Source: Dermanyssus gallinae (lineage: Eukaryota; Arthropoda; Arachnida; Mesostigmata; Dermanyssidae). From it: DNA of 64,000 nt. The notes beneath the pieces are model-generated. The model ran no database searches, was not told where the DNA came from, and saw only the letters and a program-made list of their open reading frames with translations. Location of the stretch: positions 186,001-250,000 of the forward strand of contig QVRM01003999.1 of assembly GCA_003439945.1 (NCBI GenBank), written 5' to 3'. The stretch's first letter is position 1; every line of letters begins with the position of its first letter. Below, in pieces: positions 13,251-24,523 of the stretch. The translations under genes and the position numbers were made by a program.

Positions 13251-15146
13251 CTCTGCCTCCCTCTCTCTCTTCGCTTCCCGCCGGATGCCTGTCGGAGCCC
13301 AAGTTGTTGCACCGACGATGCAGGGCAGGCATTATCTACCTGCCATTAACGAGAGTCCGAAACAACCGGACAAACAAAAACTACAGCCTGTTCAAATTAG
13401 CGTGCACGTACTCGCGTCGCCAAATTTGCACCGCTGCACATAAAGGCCTATGTAGCTTACTAAGTTACGACAAGTGATGATAATAGCAATTGGCACGTGT
13501 CGAACGATGATGCGCCATTACAAGCAGCATTGCCTTACTCTATTGCCTTACTTTTACCACTTGGACCAAGGGCAATCTCTGCGCGATTATTACCAATGGT
13601 ACTGCCGTGGTTGTCGTAACTATTATTATACGGGGCTACGGAGTAAACACCCACTTTCTCAATCTGGCTCCCAATAACACTTGAATCTCCCGCAACAGCG
13701 TGCTACCCTAGACCTTAATAGAATTGAATCACCGCTGATTTTTGAGACCATACCGTATTGAACAGCCTCGACATCTTCAGGATATCTTAATATTGTGATG
13801 ACTAGTAATAAACAGGCTATTATTGCAGCGAGTTCACCTCGTCAAATGAGTGATATTTGTATGTGGCATTTGTATCCGATGGCAACATTACTAATGTTGC
13901 CATTAGATACACGACAGAGGCAACTGTACACGCTACACACGCGGAAACAGAAGGTCCGACAAAAGTACTGGTCAAACTAGATTTCCAAAGTGCTTGTTAC
14001 ACAGAAAAGGGATATTATTTTTGACTAAGTGAAAGGAAAAGTCAAATGCGAGGTATTAGCCGTCGGAGGTACCCTTCAATATCAAGCGCAACACGTAATA
14101 ATAAAAGTAATTCCCGGAATATTTCATGCAACTTAGGGTGGTCTCGATGTTCTAGATATTTCAGTAATGCTTAAAGAAACCCGCTATCGATGTCAAACGG
14201 GAGACCCTGGTAATGATTTGGCCAATAATGATAAGTATACACCCCCAGGTGGCACTGTGCTTCTCGAGACACAGTCCTGGTTCACATGCTACGAACATGT
14301 TAGACTCTCAAATATACTGAAAATCTTCAGCCTATAGCAAGACCACCAGAAACATTCTACACGAGGCACTGAACATTAACCTAGAAGAGAACTTATGAGA
14401 GAAAGCTTTAGCGGGGGCCCGCCAATTTAATAGCAGCAGTGAGCTGCGACCTGGCAGAATCTCCATTCCGCTATGGTCCGACGAAAAACGCTCTGTATGG
14501 TATTGTAAATGTCTCGCTGAACGCACGGATTTTGAAAAACAAAAGAAGTATCTCGAGCCGTCAAAGAGCTACCATTTGTACCTATTACATTGGAGACGCT
14601 CGGCCTCAACAACACAATTACAGCAAAAATCGCGGAATAATTGCTTGCACAAATTCGTCGGTACACACGTCTCGTTGTTTCCGGCCCATTTACTCATTAC
14701 AACATTGACAGCACACTGCGGCGCTCAAAAGGATGCACTAGATGGAAGCAAAAGCCCTTCATTTATTATTTCAGCGCGCCAATGAATGCTTAGCTTTATT
14801 AATCGATACTTTGTTTACATATTGCGCGTAGAGGGAAAACACGCATTCACATATATGTATAGTCATCACGGTTTAAAAGTCAAGTCAACGGAATCGGTTG
14901 ACCAAATTGTTGGAGATGATATTAATCACACTGTTGTCCGCAGAATTTGCACAGGCACAACGAACCGATTTCACGGAATTTCTATCGAACACAGATCTTC
15001 ATGTGGAAGCCATGCACAGCAAACCGTGCGACTAGGCGTCTATTCTGATAATTGCAGCACCTTCACGAGCTACGCGTTATTGTCTGGGTTTCATAAAACG
15101 GAATTTGTACATATAGTACATATATACGAGATGTAAAAAACATGTG

Positions 15147-15148
<2 letters not shown>
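13251..15148. other. Unassigned DNA
   Basis: No recognisable gene. A short plus-strand stretch near 14045-14140 (CEVLAVGGTLQYQ and onward) looks faintly like a retroelement polyprotein but is too degraded to call. Confidence 0.35.

Positions 15149-15183
<35 letters not shown>
15149..15183. repeat. (TA)n microsatellite
   Basis: Pure TA array. Confidence 0.97.
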
Positions 15184-15185
<2 letters not shown>

Positions 15186-15974
15186 CTTGCGCCAAAATTC
15201 GCTCAACAAACTTTGGGGTCATGTACAATGGTACAAGGGGGTAAACGCGTCTTGCTGTTTTACACCAGTGCAAAAAGTAAGCGGGCGACCTGGAGAAAAA
15301 CAGGGCTCGATAAGATTCATCAACAATTGGATCGTAATTTTTATTATCGCTCTGGAACAAGAGCTGCATCATTGTACAACAATCTTAGTTGGCCCTGTCA
15401 ACGTGGCTCTATTTCCGGCAAACCGTGCTGTGAAAGCTATTATAACAATAACAACAATAACACAACAACGACAACAATAAACAAGAACTCGCACGCAACA
15501 AAGCAATAATAAACAGTAACAACAATTCGTGCACAACAACACGATGACCAGTGTGTTGGCTATACACGTAGTAACAACAAAAAAGTGTTGTCTTATTCGT
15601 TTGCTTTCGGCTTTGAGGAATCCGCTTGAAAGATGGATCTTCCACAGTTATTATTGGCGTCTCTCCCGAGCCTCACTGTTACAGCGCTCGCCCACCTCAA
15701 GTATCAGCGTACCGTTTCAGCGCTGGCTGATCACGTCCGGACCAGCCGCACTATACGAGATGAGCTGAGGCGTGGTCCGCGACGGCCTGCTCTTTTATAC
15801 CCACCAAACCCCCAACTGCCTGTACGCACCCAATGTAAATGTACCTGCCGCCTTTTCTGCGGTCCCGGGCCTTTGTTCTTTTCGATACCTGACACGGAGA
15901 GGTCTGTTCAGAGGCCGCCTGATGCGGCTTAGTGGCTCAAACAGTCCAAAAGAAAATGCACTATTATACTTCAT
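15184..15974. other. Unassigned DNA with an (AAC)n tract
   Basis: Imperfect AACAAT/ACAACA repeats at 15440-15530 create Asn/Thr-rich frames. The rest has no recognisable features. Confidence 0.4.
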
Positions 15975-15975
15975 C

Positions 15976-16036
<61 letters not shown>
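15975..16036. repeat. (TC)n-(TA)n compound microsatellite
   Basis: A CT run changes directly into a TA run, a join seen repeatedly in this window. Confidence 0.96.
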
Positions 16037-16038
<2 letters not shown>

Positions 16039-17011
16039 AACTATGTGTACATATAATATTATTTAAAATGTTGCAAATAATTCACATACATGGCTAGCGG
16101 ATAGGACAATATATACCTAGTTGTACATTTAGATACGAAATAGTTACTAGGCTGCGGTAACTTTATGATTTTTTATTTGCCCCCATGCGGTGGTATTCTC
16201 TTTACTAATATGCGATGTATCACTATAGTTGTTAAATACACCATTAGTTTAGCATGAAGTTAGAATTACCGCAATGCCTACAGCAGCAGCAGTTTGTCGT
16301 CGTAATAAAAAGACGATTGTCTCAGCCTACGGGATCGTTCTGAATATATACTGACCGAGTGGGAACTTATAATAGCTGAGAGCAATAGCAAGGAAATATT
16401 TTGTCAAAGATTTAATCTGCCTGCATAAAACGTTGTTACTGTGCTTCTATTGAGACAAATTTGCGGAATCGACGACAAAGGAACAGCTATAGAATTTTAG
16501 TGTGATTCTATAATTTGAGCTGTCATTGTCTTTTACTTAAATAGGCAATCAAATGCTAAATGGTGCTGTTAATGCGCAGACGAGCGTCCAACGGTGTCTT
16601 TGCGGAAGCCCACAAGCCCATAGGCAGGCGAGTGCAGTTGCGACTCTGAACAGTGCTTAAACTTTTAGTCTCTTAATGCAATACGAATTGCAAATGAGCA
16701 GTCCAGTGTTTTATGTTATGGCGCAGAAAGTTTTCGTCAAATGGCGGCTTTGCGCAGAATCTCCTTAGAGTATACACCAAGGAAGGCGTAGGCGGCTCAT
16801 TGTTAGCTACAGATGTACTTGGTTGAAAGCAATGAGTGAAACAATTCGGGAGAATATGTATCGAAGTGACATGCAAAATATCCAACAAAAGACGAAAAAG
16901 CGTTCCACGTTGAGGCTGATACGGTAAATTTAGAGGTAGCACAGCAACTGATGAGCGTTGTATCCTCTATGTACCCGATCAGCGTTAAGGATGCCCACCA
17001 CGCTGCGGTTA
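16037..17011. other. Unassigned A/T-rich DNA
   Basis: Nothing recognised. Confidence 0.4.
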
Positions 17012-17073
17012 TAGCTTCTACCGTCGACATATGTAGCTTCTACCGTCAGCATATATAGCTTCTACAGTCGACT
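17012..17073. repeat. Tandem repeat, 22-bp unit, about 2.8 copies
   Basis: TAGCTTCTACCGTC is followed by GACATATG, GCATATA or GAC in successive copies. Confidence 0.85.
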
Positions 17074-18182
17074 AAAGTTGGTCCTGACAAGAGCAGCATT
17101 AAAAAATGGCTTAATTCACAAAAGCCACGCAAAAATCATACTAAGCCGGATCGTTGACCACAAAAGGAAGCTGCAAAGTTTTATGCTATCGATATTGTAG
17201 TTGCCACTTTTGTCGTCATTGTTATTGTCGCCACTCACTTGACTAACAACAGACAGGAAACGGTATATAATTGACATCTTCGAATTTTGGCATTAAGCTA
17301 GGATAACGGATTATAATACGATAAGGATTAGATAACAAGTAAACAATCAGTTACGTTAAATTTGGAAGGCTTTTATACTTTGGTGCCGCTGCTGCGAGAT
17401 GCCCTCGTGTCCCAGCCGTACCTGCCCTTCCTCTCGGCCTATCTCATTTGCTTGACTGCATCTGAAGTCCGTAAGGAACGGTCATTCCTCTGCGGAAGTC
17501 GAAACCTGACCGAAGACGAGCTTCATTAATTCGAGCGGAACTAATCCACTCGCCTCGACAGCTGGCAGCCGCATCTATCACCTCTTTTCGACTATCGCTA
17601 TGCGAAGGGCAACGCGATTCTACGAAGCGAATTCGCATAGGTGAACGAGCTTTCGCTGGCACCTGCCACCCGCACTATTTGTCCCGCGGGACTTGCAAAA
17701 GAGTCTCAGTCAGAGGTTGCGGAAAGAAACGGCTGATGGAGAAAAGGGCATACGGTGGGAAATTGCGCAAAAGCAACGGGACTATTTCAACAGCTGCCAG
17801 CACAGAGACCACCATCATCGCCACCTACCGGCAGCTATAGACAGTGGCCGTCGTGGTCTGGCTCGTTCTGCTTAACATCTTACCCCCTTATGTCAACTTG
17901 GCGTACTAATAATTAATAACTAATCGGTGAATATGCGTACATCTAGGACGAGGGTTAATGTGGAAGTGAATTAATCGAACTGCAAAAGCAAACCCTCGGG
18001 TAACAGACTGCTTCCATAATAACCAAAAACATTTAATAAACAGTATGGCGTGGTAAGCAAGCCAAAGCTGCAAAGAAAATTGAAAAGCGCAGTTTAAGCA
18101 AGCAAAAGTCTCCTTGGTACACAACTATTTACCGCAGCCGGACGTAGGTACGGATACACGCAGGAAGGGTTCTTCGTCGTGC
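17074..18182. other. Unassigned DNA
   Basis: It includes a CpG-richer stretch at 17390-17880 with small frames of no known family. Confidence 0.4.
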
Positions 18183-18365
18183 CCAGTGGCGTAGTTTATT
18201 CGCGTGCGCCTTGCAACTTGAGACACACAGGTGCGCGGGTTCGATCCCTGTTGTTGCACATTTACATTAATGGGGTCCGTCTTGCAAAGCTATGCGAAGG
18301 CAATTCCGTAGGCGCTGAATGTTGGCTGAGAATCACCCCCAAAAAACTTTAGAAAGGCCCCATCG
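18183..18365 (+). mobile_element. tRNA-derived SINE, family B, copy 1
   Basis: The 5' part carries internal RNA polymerase III promoter elements: box A-like TGGCGTAGTTTA at 18187-18198 and box B GGTTCGATCCC at 18238-18248. Beyond it, a tRNA-unrelated body (TTGCACATTTACATT, GGGGTCCGTCTTGCAAAGC, GCGCTGAATGTTGGCTGAGA) recurs in two other places in the window (31275-31455 plus, 62284-62458 minus). A shared body attached to a tRNA-like head defines a SINE. No convincing target-site duplication was seen. Confidence 0.85.
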
Positions 18366-18835
18366 CAAGAGGAGCGGACATGCTGATCGGCAGGGGCGAA
18401 TATGGGCTCAAACAACAAGGCGCGGACGTAGGCTTAAACTAGCAAGATACCTGAAGTCGCCACATTGCCCCTCAGCAAAATGTTCCACCGGCTAATGTGG
18501 TACGTAGCCTCTGAAATTGACAAAAAAGCTAGAAGGCTTAATCAACCTTCGCCACGAAGGTCTGACATAAATAGAGATAGGCTTAGTGATCAACGCCTAG
18601 AAACCTTCATAATAACAACGTAGCTCTTTTTAAGTCTCTAAGTCTGCAGCTTTGCCTTGCCAGTGTACACTATTAGACATAGGACGTGCACGTTTGCGGC
18701 CATACTATTTTCATAAACTTTGCGCGCGGTGCAATCAAAACTTAGTCAGGGCAAAAATAACATCCTACTGGCGGAGGTTTAGACCACAGCGGATGCTTGG
18801 TAGGGTAATGAGCAGCCTTCACGCGACTTAGGTTA
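18366..18835. other. Unassigned DNA between SINE and retrotransposon
   Basis: No clear motif. It may include more of the 5' part of the adjacent R1-like element, too decayed to recognise. Confidence 0.35.
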
Positions 18836-19601
18836 CTCTTAATCGGGAGCAACGCAAAAGTACAGAAGGAACTCATAGATTCAGTGGAGTCGGAACCATG
18901 GGGCTTGCCTTAGCGGATAGATATAAACAAGGTGCGCCGACACGTCCCTGAGCCTCCATCCGAAATCATGAGAGATGTCGTTGCGAGTCTTTTCCGAGAG
19001 CAACTACTGGGGGCGGACGAGCAAATACTTCTGACGTAGCGCTCGATGAGCAAGCCCAGGAACGCCTGGCGCTGGGTAAAACCCCATATTCGAGGTAAGC
19101 ATGGCGGGTCTGGAGAGGAAGCGAGTATTGCCATATCTGCAAAGTAAGCGGGGCTTTAACACGGGGGACAGGACATACAGGGTCACCGTTGAAGTGCCGC
19201 AGGGCTCTCTTCTGAGCCCGGTTCTCTGAAACGTAGCGTATGGACATGTCCTAGAAATCGAAGAATTTCCTAAGGGTGTAAAAACCTTGGCGTACGCCAA
19301 CGATTTAGCCCTCGTTGTGAGTGCCTTGCCGAATGAAGCCGTGGAAAAGGCAGGCAACGACGATAGACAAGGTAACAACCTGAGCGAGGCGCACGATCTG
19401 GGGCTCGTCCTAAGAAAGACCGAAGCAATCTACCTCACTGGCAGGAAGAAGACAAGAGGGGTCTACATCGCCACGGCTGGCCACCCGGTCGAGATCAAGC
19501 GGAACGCTAAATACCATAGAGTAATCCTGGATACAGGCGCCATAGAATCAGTTCACCTGTGCTATGTAGAAGGTCCAGCAGGTGCCTCCAACTCTCGCTA
19601 G
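18836..19601 (+). mobile_element. R1-like non-LTR retrotransposon RT fossil
   Basis: Motifs in order on the plus strand: KELIDSVESEPWGLAL (18865-18915), matching the CEEVD.DPWGL linker before the RT of R1-group elements; EIMRDVVASLFRE; then TYRVTVEVPQGSLLSPVL (the V.QGS.LGP block, near 19173-19226); LAYANDLALVVSAL (19288-19328), where the catalytic YADD box reads YAND; and LVLRKTEAIYLTGRK with NAKYHRVILD (KTE and KYLGV blocks, 19408-19535). There is a stop within the LWNV block and other frame changes before it. With YADD mutated and no endonuclease or C-terminus, it cannot be active. Confidence 0.75.
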
Positions 19602-20255
19602 ACATATGAATGCCACTCCAAGTTGTCAGGTATTAACCTATTTGCAAGATATATGGACAGGAGGAATATACAGAGGATTACAATGCGGGACCCAGAAAAG
19701 ATATGCCGATGAGCATCTAGGTGAAAAATGGGGCGAATTTTCACGAGTAAGGAATGGGGGAGGAGGCTTAACGGCGATATACTACTACAGAGACTCAGCA
19801 GGGTTGGTAGGTTGACGCGGGAAGACTTAAAGACCGTTTTGGTTATGCGGTTGTTGGCTTCGTTGGCTAAACGGTTGGCTAAGAAAACATATACGTAAGA
19901 CAAGCAAAAGTACTTAGAAAGGAAAAAAATGGGCAGCAGTAATTGAGGCTGAAAAACGTCCACATACATGGCTGAGGCAGAAGGGGAGGAGACAATGTTC
20001 AGCAGAGGCGGGCAGACTGGTTAAACATTTTGGGAGGATATGTGTCAGTTCGGATACAACCCCGAAAGCACCTCCTGGGTTCAGACGAAGGAGGAGGCGA
20101 GGGCCTAGACAATTAGGGCCATTTCTCTAGGGTGAAAACAGTCGGGAAAGTACCACGGAGGAAAACGAGCATTTAATAAGAAATTGACACATGAAAGATG
20201 CCCTGATTTTCACACCATGCTGACAAGCCCTACTCAATAAATGCTTATACACTGG
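19602..20255. other. Unassigned DNA between two RT fossils
   Basis: No recognisable motif. It may be decayed flanks of either element. Confidence 0.35.
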
Positions 20256-20740
20256 GAAAATTCCACAGTCTTAAAGGAAAGCGACCTTCTTTCCTGGCGA
20301 AGAGGGGAATGTTTACCGAGGAAAAGCACGGCTTTAAGAAAAATAATCAACTCATCCAGCAAGTAGGGAGCTGTCTATCTGCTGCGTTTGTAGATTTTAA
20401 AGCGGCGTTTGACATAGCTGCAAAGGCTAATATATTTGAAGAGCTGGCAAAAGTGAGAGTGCCAAAAGCAATGCTGAGGTTACTTATCAACATCCTAAAA
20501 CAAAACACGGTGCTGATTGATAACGGAGTCAGCTTGCGACGGGGGAAGGTAAAGCCACATGTGTGGCGCAGAGCAATGGACTGAGTTCACTGCTGTTTTC
20601 CGCACTTTTGGGTGGAATGCCAAAGTGAACACGAACGGGCTGGACCCAAGAAGAGACTAAAATTTTACTGCACGCAGATGATGTGGTCATCTTTGGTTGC
20701 AGCCTTTCAGAGTAAGACAAGCCATAAATCGGCTTGTTAC
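20256..20740 (+). mobile_element. Second RT fossil, different non-LTR lineage
   Basis: FTEEKHGFKKNNQLIQQ corresponds to the E.Q.GFR.G block that precedes RT motif A. AAFVDFKAAFDIA contains the first catalytic Asp (VDFKAAFD, intact). KVRVPKAMLRLLINILKQN continues the palm. After a frame change, TKILLHADDVVIFGCSL (about 20655-20700) is the catalytic ADD box. A stop follows the box (SE*), and the V.QG block between the motifs is scrambled (RGKVKPHVW). The spacing fits a single compressed RT domain about 450 bp long. The motifs differ from those of the R1-like element just upstream, so this is a separate insertion. Confidence 0.7.
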
Positions 20741-21159
20741 ATCAATGGATAAGAAGGGCTCATTTATCGTTATTGTCATTGCATGAGCGCCGCGTCAAGT
20801 AGTCATAAAATGATACGAACATACTGTATAATCTTGACGCGCAGCAATCAACTGTCTAAAAGGTGACGGCCGCCAAAATCCACCCGAACAAAACTCAACA
20901 ACAACGATCGACTGATTGACCACGCACCGTCAAGCGTGACGATTATCATCGTCGGAAAAGAAAAAAAAAGATGCAGAACACATTCGCAAATATCTCCAAG
21001 CATTCGGTCGGACACTAATCCAGCCTACGTAGCTATATTCTTGGTTGTTTATGTTGTGACCATGCACGATGCTGCTTGACGTGGTGATCGTCGCTACGTC
21101 TACGTCGCTTTAAGCAGTCTACTCACCGTATGCGTCGTCTGAATGAGAAAAAACAGCTT
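20741..21159. other. Unassigned DNA
   Basis: Nothing recognised beyond a short poly-A tract near 20960. Confidence 0.4.
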
Positions 21160-21243
21160 TTGTTGTTGTTGTTGTTGCTGCTATTGTTGTTGGTGTTGTT
21201 ATTTTTGTTGTTGTTGTTGTTGTTGTCACTTGCAGCAGCAGCA
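21160..21243. repeat. (TTG)n triplet array followed by (CAG)n
   Basis: Imperfect GTT repeats to 21226, then GCAGCAGCAGCAGC. Confidence 0.93.
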
Positions 21244-21352
21244 GCCGCAACAATGTAGTCGCTACACGGAAGCCGTGGCCACATGGCGGGAGAGGTCTAG
21301 CTAGACGGGGGTTGACGAGAGACCCTTACAGAACTAATCTGACTTGAATTGA

Positions 21353-21367
21353 CCCCCCCCCCCCCCC
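21353..21367. repeat. Poly-C run (15 nt)
   Basis: Uninterrupted C15. Confidence 0.95.
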
Positions 21368-21654
21368 TGACTGATATCCAGTGGTAAGACACATTCTCCA
21401 ACGAAGCGCAAACACCAACGATCCCGTCAGCGCGCCTCATATTGTACGTGCACCCGTCGGCCCGCTAAGCTCAAACAACAAAAATTCTAGTTTGCGCTCG
21501 TCCGAAGCTAGACAGCTAGATACTCAATTATGTGTTGGTTTAATTATTTAAAATAACGTGCGCATCTAAGTACGTCATACATTTACATTTGGCTGGACTC
21601 AAGATTAAGGTATTGGTGTAGCGGTAAAAAAAAAAATATATATATATATATATA

Positions 21655-21830
21655 ACCGAGCAAGATGGCTCAGTGGCAAAGCCTTTGCCTTGCATTCGGG
21701 AGGACTGGGTTCGAGACCCAGAACGGCCACTCTTAAATTGGTTTGCATGGTTTCTAATTTAGACAAGGTAAATGCCAGAGTGGATTAAAATTAGCCATGA
21801 CATGAAAAAACCGTACACGTGTCTAATATA
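21655..21830 (+). mobile_element. tRNA-Ala-like SINE, family A
   Basis: The head is strongly tRNA-like: box A TGGCTCAGTGGC (21666-21677), a CTTGCAT anticodon-type loop containing TGC, and box B GGTTCGAGACC (21708-21718) inside a perfect CTGGG/CCCAG T-stem (21705-21721). The two sides of the acceptor stem do not pair, so it is not a functional tRNA. A tRNA-unrelated body follows to about 21830, ending in an A-rich/TA stretch. It is flanked on both sides by TA repeats. Only one copy was found here, so the SINE call rests on structure. Confidence 0.7.
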
Positions 21831-21870
21831 TATATTTAAAAAATATATATATATATATTAGACACGTAAC
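21813..21870. repeat. TA-centred inverted repeat
   Basis: ACGTGTCTAATATATATAT on the left pairs with ATATATATATTAGACACGT on the right, separated by a short TTTAAAAAA-type centre. It overlaps the 3' end of SINE family A. Confidence 0.85.
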
Positions 21871-22047
21871 TAGCACGAGCAACAATAGCCTTAATCATCA
21901 TTGCCACCATCGCAACCATGCGTTCAAGCTGTTACGGACAGGACGCGAAACATGTACCGCTATAGATGGATACCCGGTACAATGTAGCAGCAACAACCCA
22001 ACATCTGATTAGTGACTCTGGTTTGGTCTTCCAGTATCCAGATGCGG

Positions 22048-22049
22048 GG

Positions 22050-22083
<34 letters not shown>
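22048..22083. repeat. (TA)n microsatellite
   Basis: Pure TA array. Confidence 0.96.
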
Positions 22084-22086
<3 letters not shown>

Positions 22087-23311
22087 CTGCGCCTCTCTCA
22101 CACTCACAATTCAGTTCGTTTTTCTCTTTCATTCTGTTATTTCTCTGTTTTGCTCATCCGGTTCTTTTTCTCTCTCTCTCTCTCCTTCTATGTCGAGCTA
22201 GATGCGGTGCTATGTCGTCATCTCAGTCGATCTTGAGAGGAGAAGACTTTAGTAGAATTGGGACGGCCGGGCAGTAGGCTGACTATTCCGTCGGACAGAT
22301 TACGAGGACTGCTAACACGACACACCGATTACGACGACACAAACAAGAGAGCGGGTGATAGCGGTCATGGCAGCTGTGGTGGTGGTCTGAGTGAAAATAC
22401 CCTCATCTAATGAGCAGACGAGGAGAAGAAGAAGCTGGTTTTCGTATTGGTGCCTTTTCACGGCTGGTCGCCGCCAGTCTGGTTTGTCTGTCGGCTTGTC
22501 TATCTGCGTGCCGGCTCCACTCTGCCTGTCGTCCTTCCCGCTAGTTTGCCGCACGCATAATTGACTTCTTCGCCATTCTTCTCTCGACTGTCCATTCCCG
22601 CGCGTCGGTAGAAGCAAAGCGACATACCCAGCGTGGCCTCGTCGGAAGTCTCTCTATTCTCTCGTACAGAGTACAGAGTCCAGAGTCTCCACCCCATGCC
22701 CCCTCGTTCTCTCGCTCTCTTTGTCCCTCCCCCCCCGCTCTCTCTCTCTCTCCCACCTTCGCCCCCACTCTCCTCCCCGTCCCCTTATTCTCGTAACTAT
22801 TCCTGTTATAGCCGTATATTCAGTTGTGGTTGGTCAGCGATCCGTCGGCTGGTCCGCGCGAGGGACAAGTGAAATAAGCCTTCGCCGACGATGACTATAG
22901 CTCCATTACCAATACTACTACTACTATAACTACCCAGCCACCACCAACCAGCTTCGACCACAATTCTACCCCGTACTACTGCTGTCTAGTAGGCGACCTA
23001 GTGTAGTACCGTTACTAACCAGTACGAAAGCTAGACTGGACCCTGGCTGGACGTTGTTCGCGATAAGGATGAAAGACAATGAAAGCCCGCTGCGCTAGAA
23101 GCCCCGCCTAGGGGCCGGGCGGGCATCCGTGCCGCGTAGACCAGCTTCCCTTCGCCACTGGGGAGAAAGTCCTGGCTGACTCTTAAGCCGTTGGTGTCCA
23201 TCGGTTTAGTTTGATCAAGTTGATGAGTTAATGGTCGTCAGTAAGTTAGTGGAGGAGATGAGCCATTAATCGTCAATGAAGCTTCACGATAAAGCTAAAC
23301 AAATACAAGTG
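22084..23311. other. GC-richer unassigned segment
   Basis: It includes CT-rich tracts at 22160-22190 and 22700-22795 and a GC-rich patch at 23085-23160. No exon or RNA gene is supported. Confidence 0.4.

Positions 23312-23349
<38 letters not shown>
23312..23349. repeat. (TA)n microsatellite
   Basis: TA array. Confidence 0.96.
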
Positions 23350-23351
<2 letters not shown>

Positions 23352-23703
23352 TATGGGGTGTCTCTCCCCATCTCCCGTTATAGTGAGGGATGAGAGTTAT
23401 GAGTGAGACATATGGCGTATGCACATCGCATATTAACTACCCTATACCGTGCGCAGACGAAGGTTTGCTGTTATGTGTAGGCTTATCTGTATTCGTCGTG
23501 CCGTCTGCTGTTAGTTCAACGTACTAACAACGGGGCTTATAGCGTTTAGCATAATTTGGTGTATTTAGAGATCTTACTCAGTAGTACACACATCCCTCAG
23601 GCAAAGTGTTTTAGGCTTAAATTGCACGCATAACCTATTTTTCTCTGAAACTTAGCTAATCAAATCGAGAGTCGTCGAAATGTATATAAATCAGCCATTG
23701 TCA
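23350..23703. other. Unassigned A/T-rich DNA
   Basis: Nothing recognised. It forms the left flank of the LINE insertion. Confidence 0.4.
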
Positions 23704-23718
23704 AGTTTTCGTTGTAAT
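23704..23718. repeat. Target-site duplication, left copy
   Basis: AGTTTTCGTTGTAAT, identical to 24163-24177, flanks the LINE fragment between them. Confidence 0.9.
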
Positions 23719-24162
23719 AACATATTGTTTATTTCGCAATAATTTTGCATTTCAAGATGGTACATAATTACAATACAATCATCATTATATACAATTTTAA
23801 CACTTTAGCGACCGTCCCACCGGGCAAGAAAGTGCAAAGACCGCCGATGCGACTGGCAGCTCGCTGCGTGGTATTTAGCGCATACCTGCGAGCTGAACCG
23901 GCAACGACATTGATCGCCAACTTGGTGAAATCCTTGAGTCGAACACACCAAGTGATGATAGCCATGTACAATGTACCTTGTATACACGTGCCGGCTAGTG
24001 CATGCCATTCCCTCCCAAAGCTCCCTGGTGAGGTACACATCTACCTCAGCCGAGGCCTCGGTCACTTTTCCCTGCCACTCCAACAAAAATTGTTGAAGTG
24101 GCCTTGTAATAGGTGACTTAAGCCTGACTCTGATTGTTTCCACTGCCGGTCCGCAAACCCGC
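23719..24162 (-). mobile_element. 5'-truncated non-LTR retrotransposon (LINE) copy 1
   Basis: This is a minus-strand, 3'-end-only copy of an element whose other copy is at 34705-35168. The coding part (up to about 23805) ends in a Cys/His-rich domain: RYIVHGYHHLVC, then CRCRFSSQVCAKYHAASC. One Cys of the C.C..C...C..YH...C pattern has become Ser here. It is followed by an A/T-rich 3' UTR with an AATAAA signal on the minus strand near the end (complement of TTTATT at 23728-23733). Perfect 15-bp direct repeats flank it (23704-23718 and 24163-24177), the signature of target-primed reverse transcription. Only about 440 bp inserted, so it was dead on arrival. Placing the domain as the C-terminus of a LINE ORF2 rests on the related fragment at 63373-63926, where it follows RT-associated sequence. 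Confidence 0.85.
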
Positions 24163-24177
24163 AGTTTTCGTTGTAAT
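24163..24177. repeat. Target-site duplication, right copy
   Basis: Identical to 23704-23718. Confidence 0.9.
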
Positions 24178-24461
24178 GTATAACAACAGCCATTGTCGAT
24201 TTTTTTTTTTTTATAACAGCCATTGATTACCATAGAATTATATTTCTTCTCAAAGCATATATAGTCGAAAAAAATATGTTTCAAACTGTGCTTTCGACGT
24301 GTAATGTTAATTTATGTGTACCTCTTAAATCGTATGCATCTACCCGAAAGAAATGAGGATCTGATGGAATATAAATAAGTATTTTTCAGTATACTATATT
24401 TGCAACGTTAAGCAATTTTACAGCATTGCATGTATAACCTCGAATCGCTACAAACTAATTA

Positions 24462-24463
<2 letters not shown>
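24178..24463. other. Unassigned A/T-rich DNA
   Basis: It contains a poly-T run at about 24200-24211. Nothing else was recognised. Confidence 0.4.

Positions 24464-24519
<56 letters not shown>
24464..24519. repeat. (TA)n microsatellite
   Basis: TA array. Confidence 0.97.

Positions 24520-24523
<4 letters not shown>

Noticed and set aside
14045..14140. Retroviral-type protease region
   Set aside because: CEVLAVGGTLQYQ is only faintly similar; there is no DTG/DSG active-site motif.
21659..21733. Functional tRNA-Ala gene
   Set aside because: Box A, box B and T-stem are good, but the acceptor stem does not pair and a SINE body follows.
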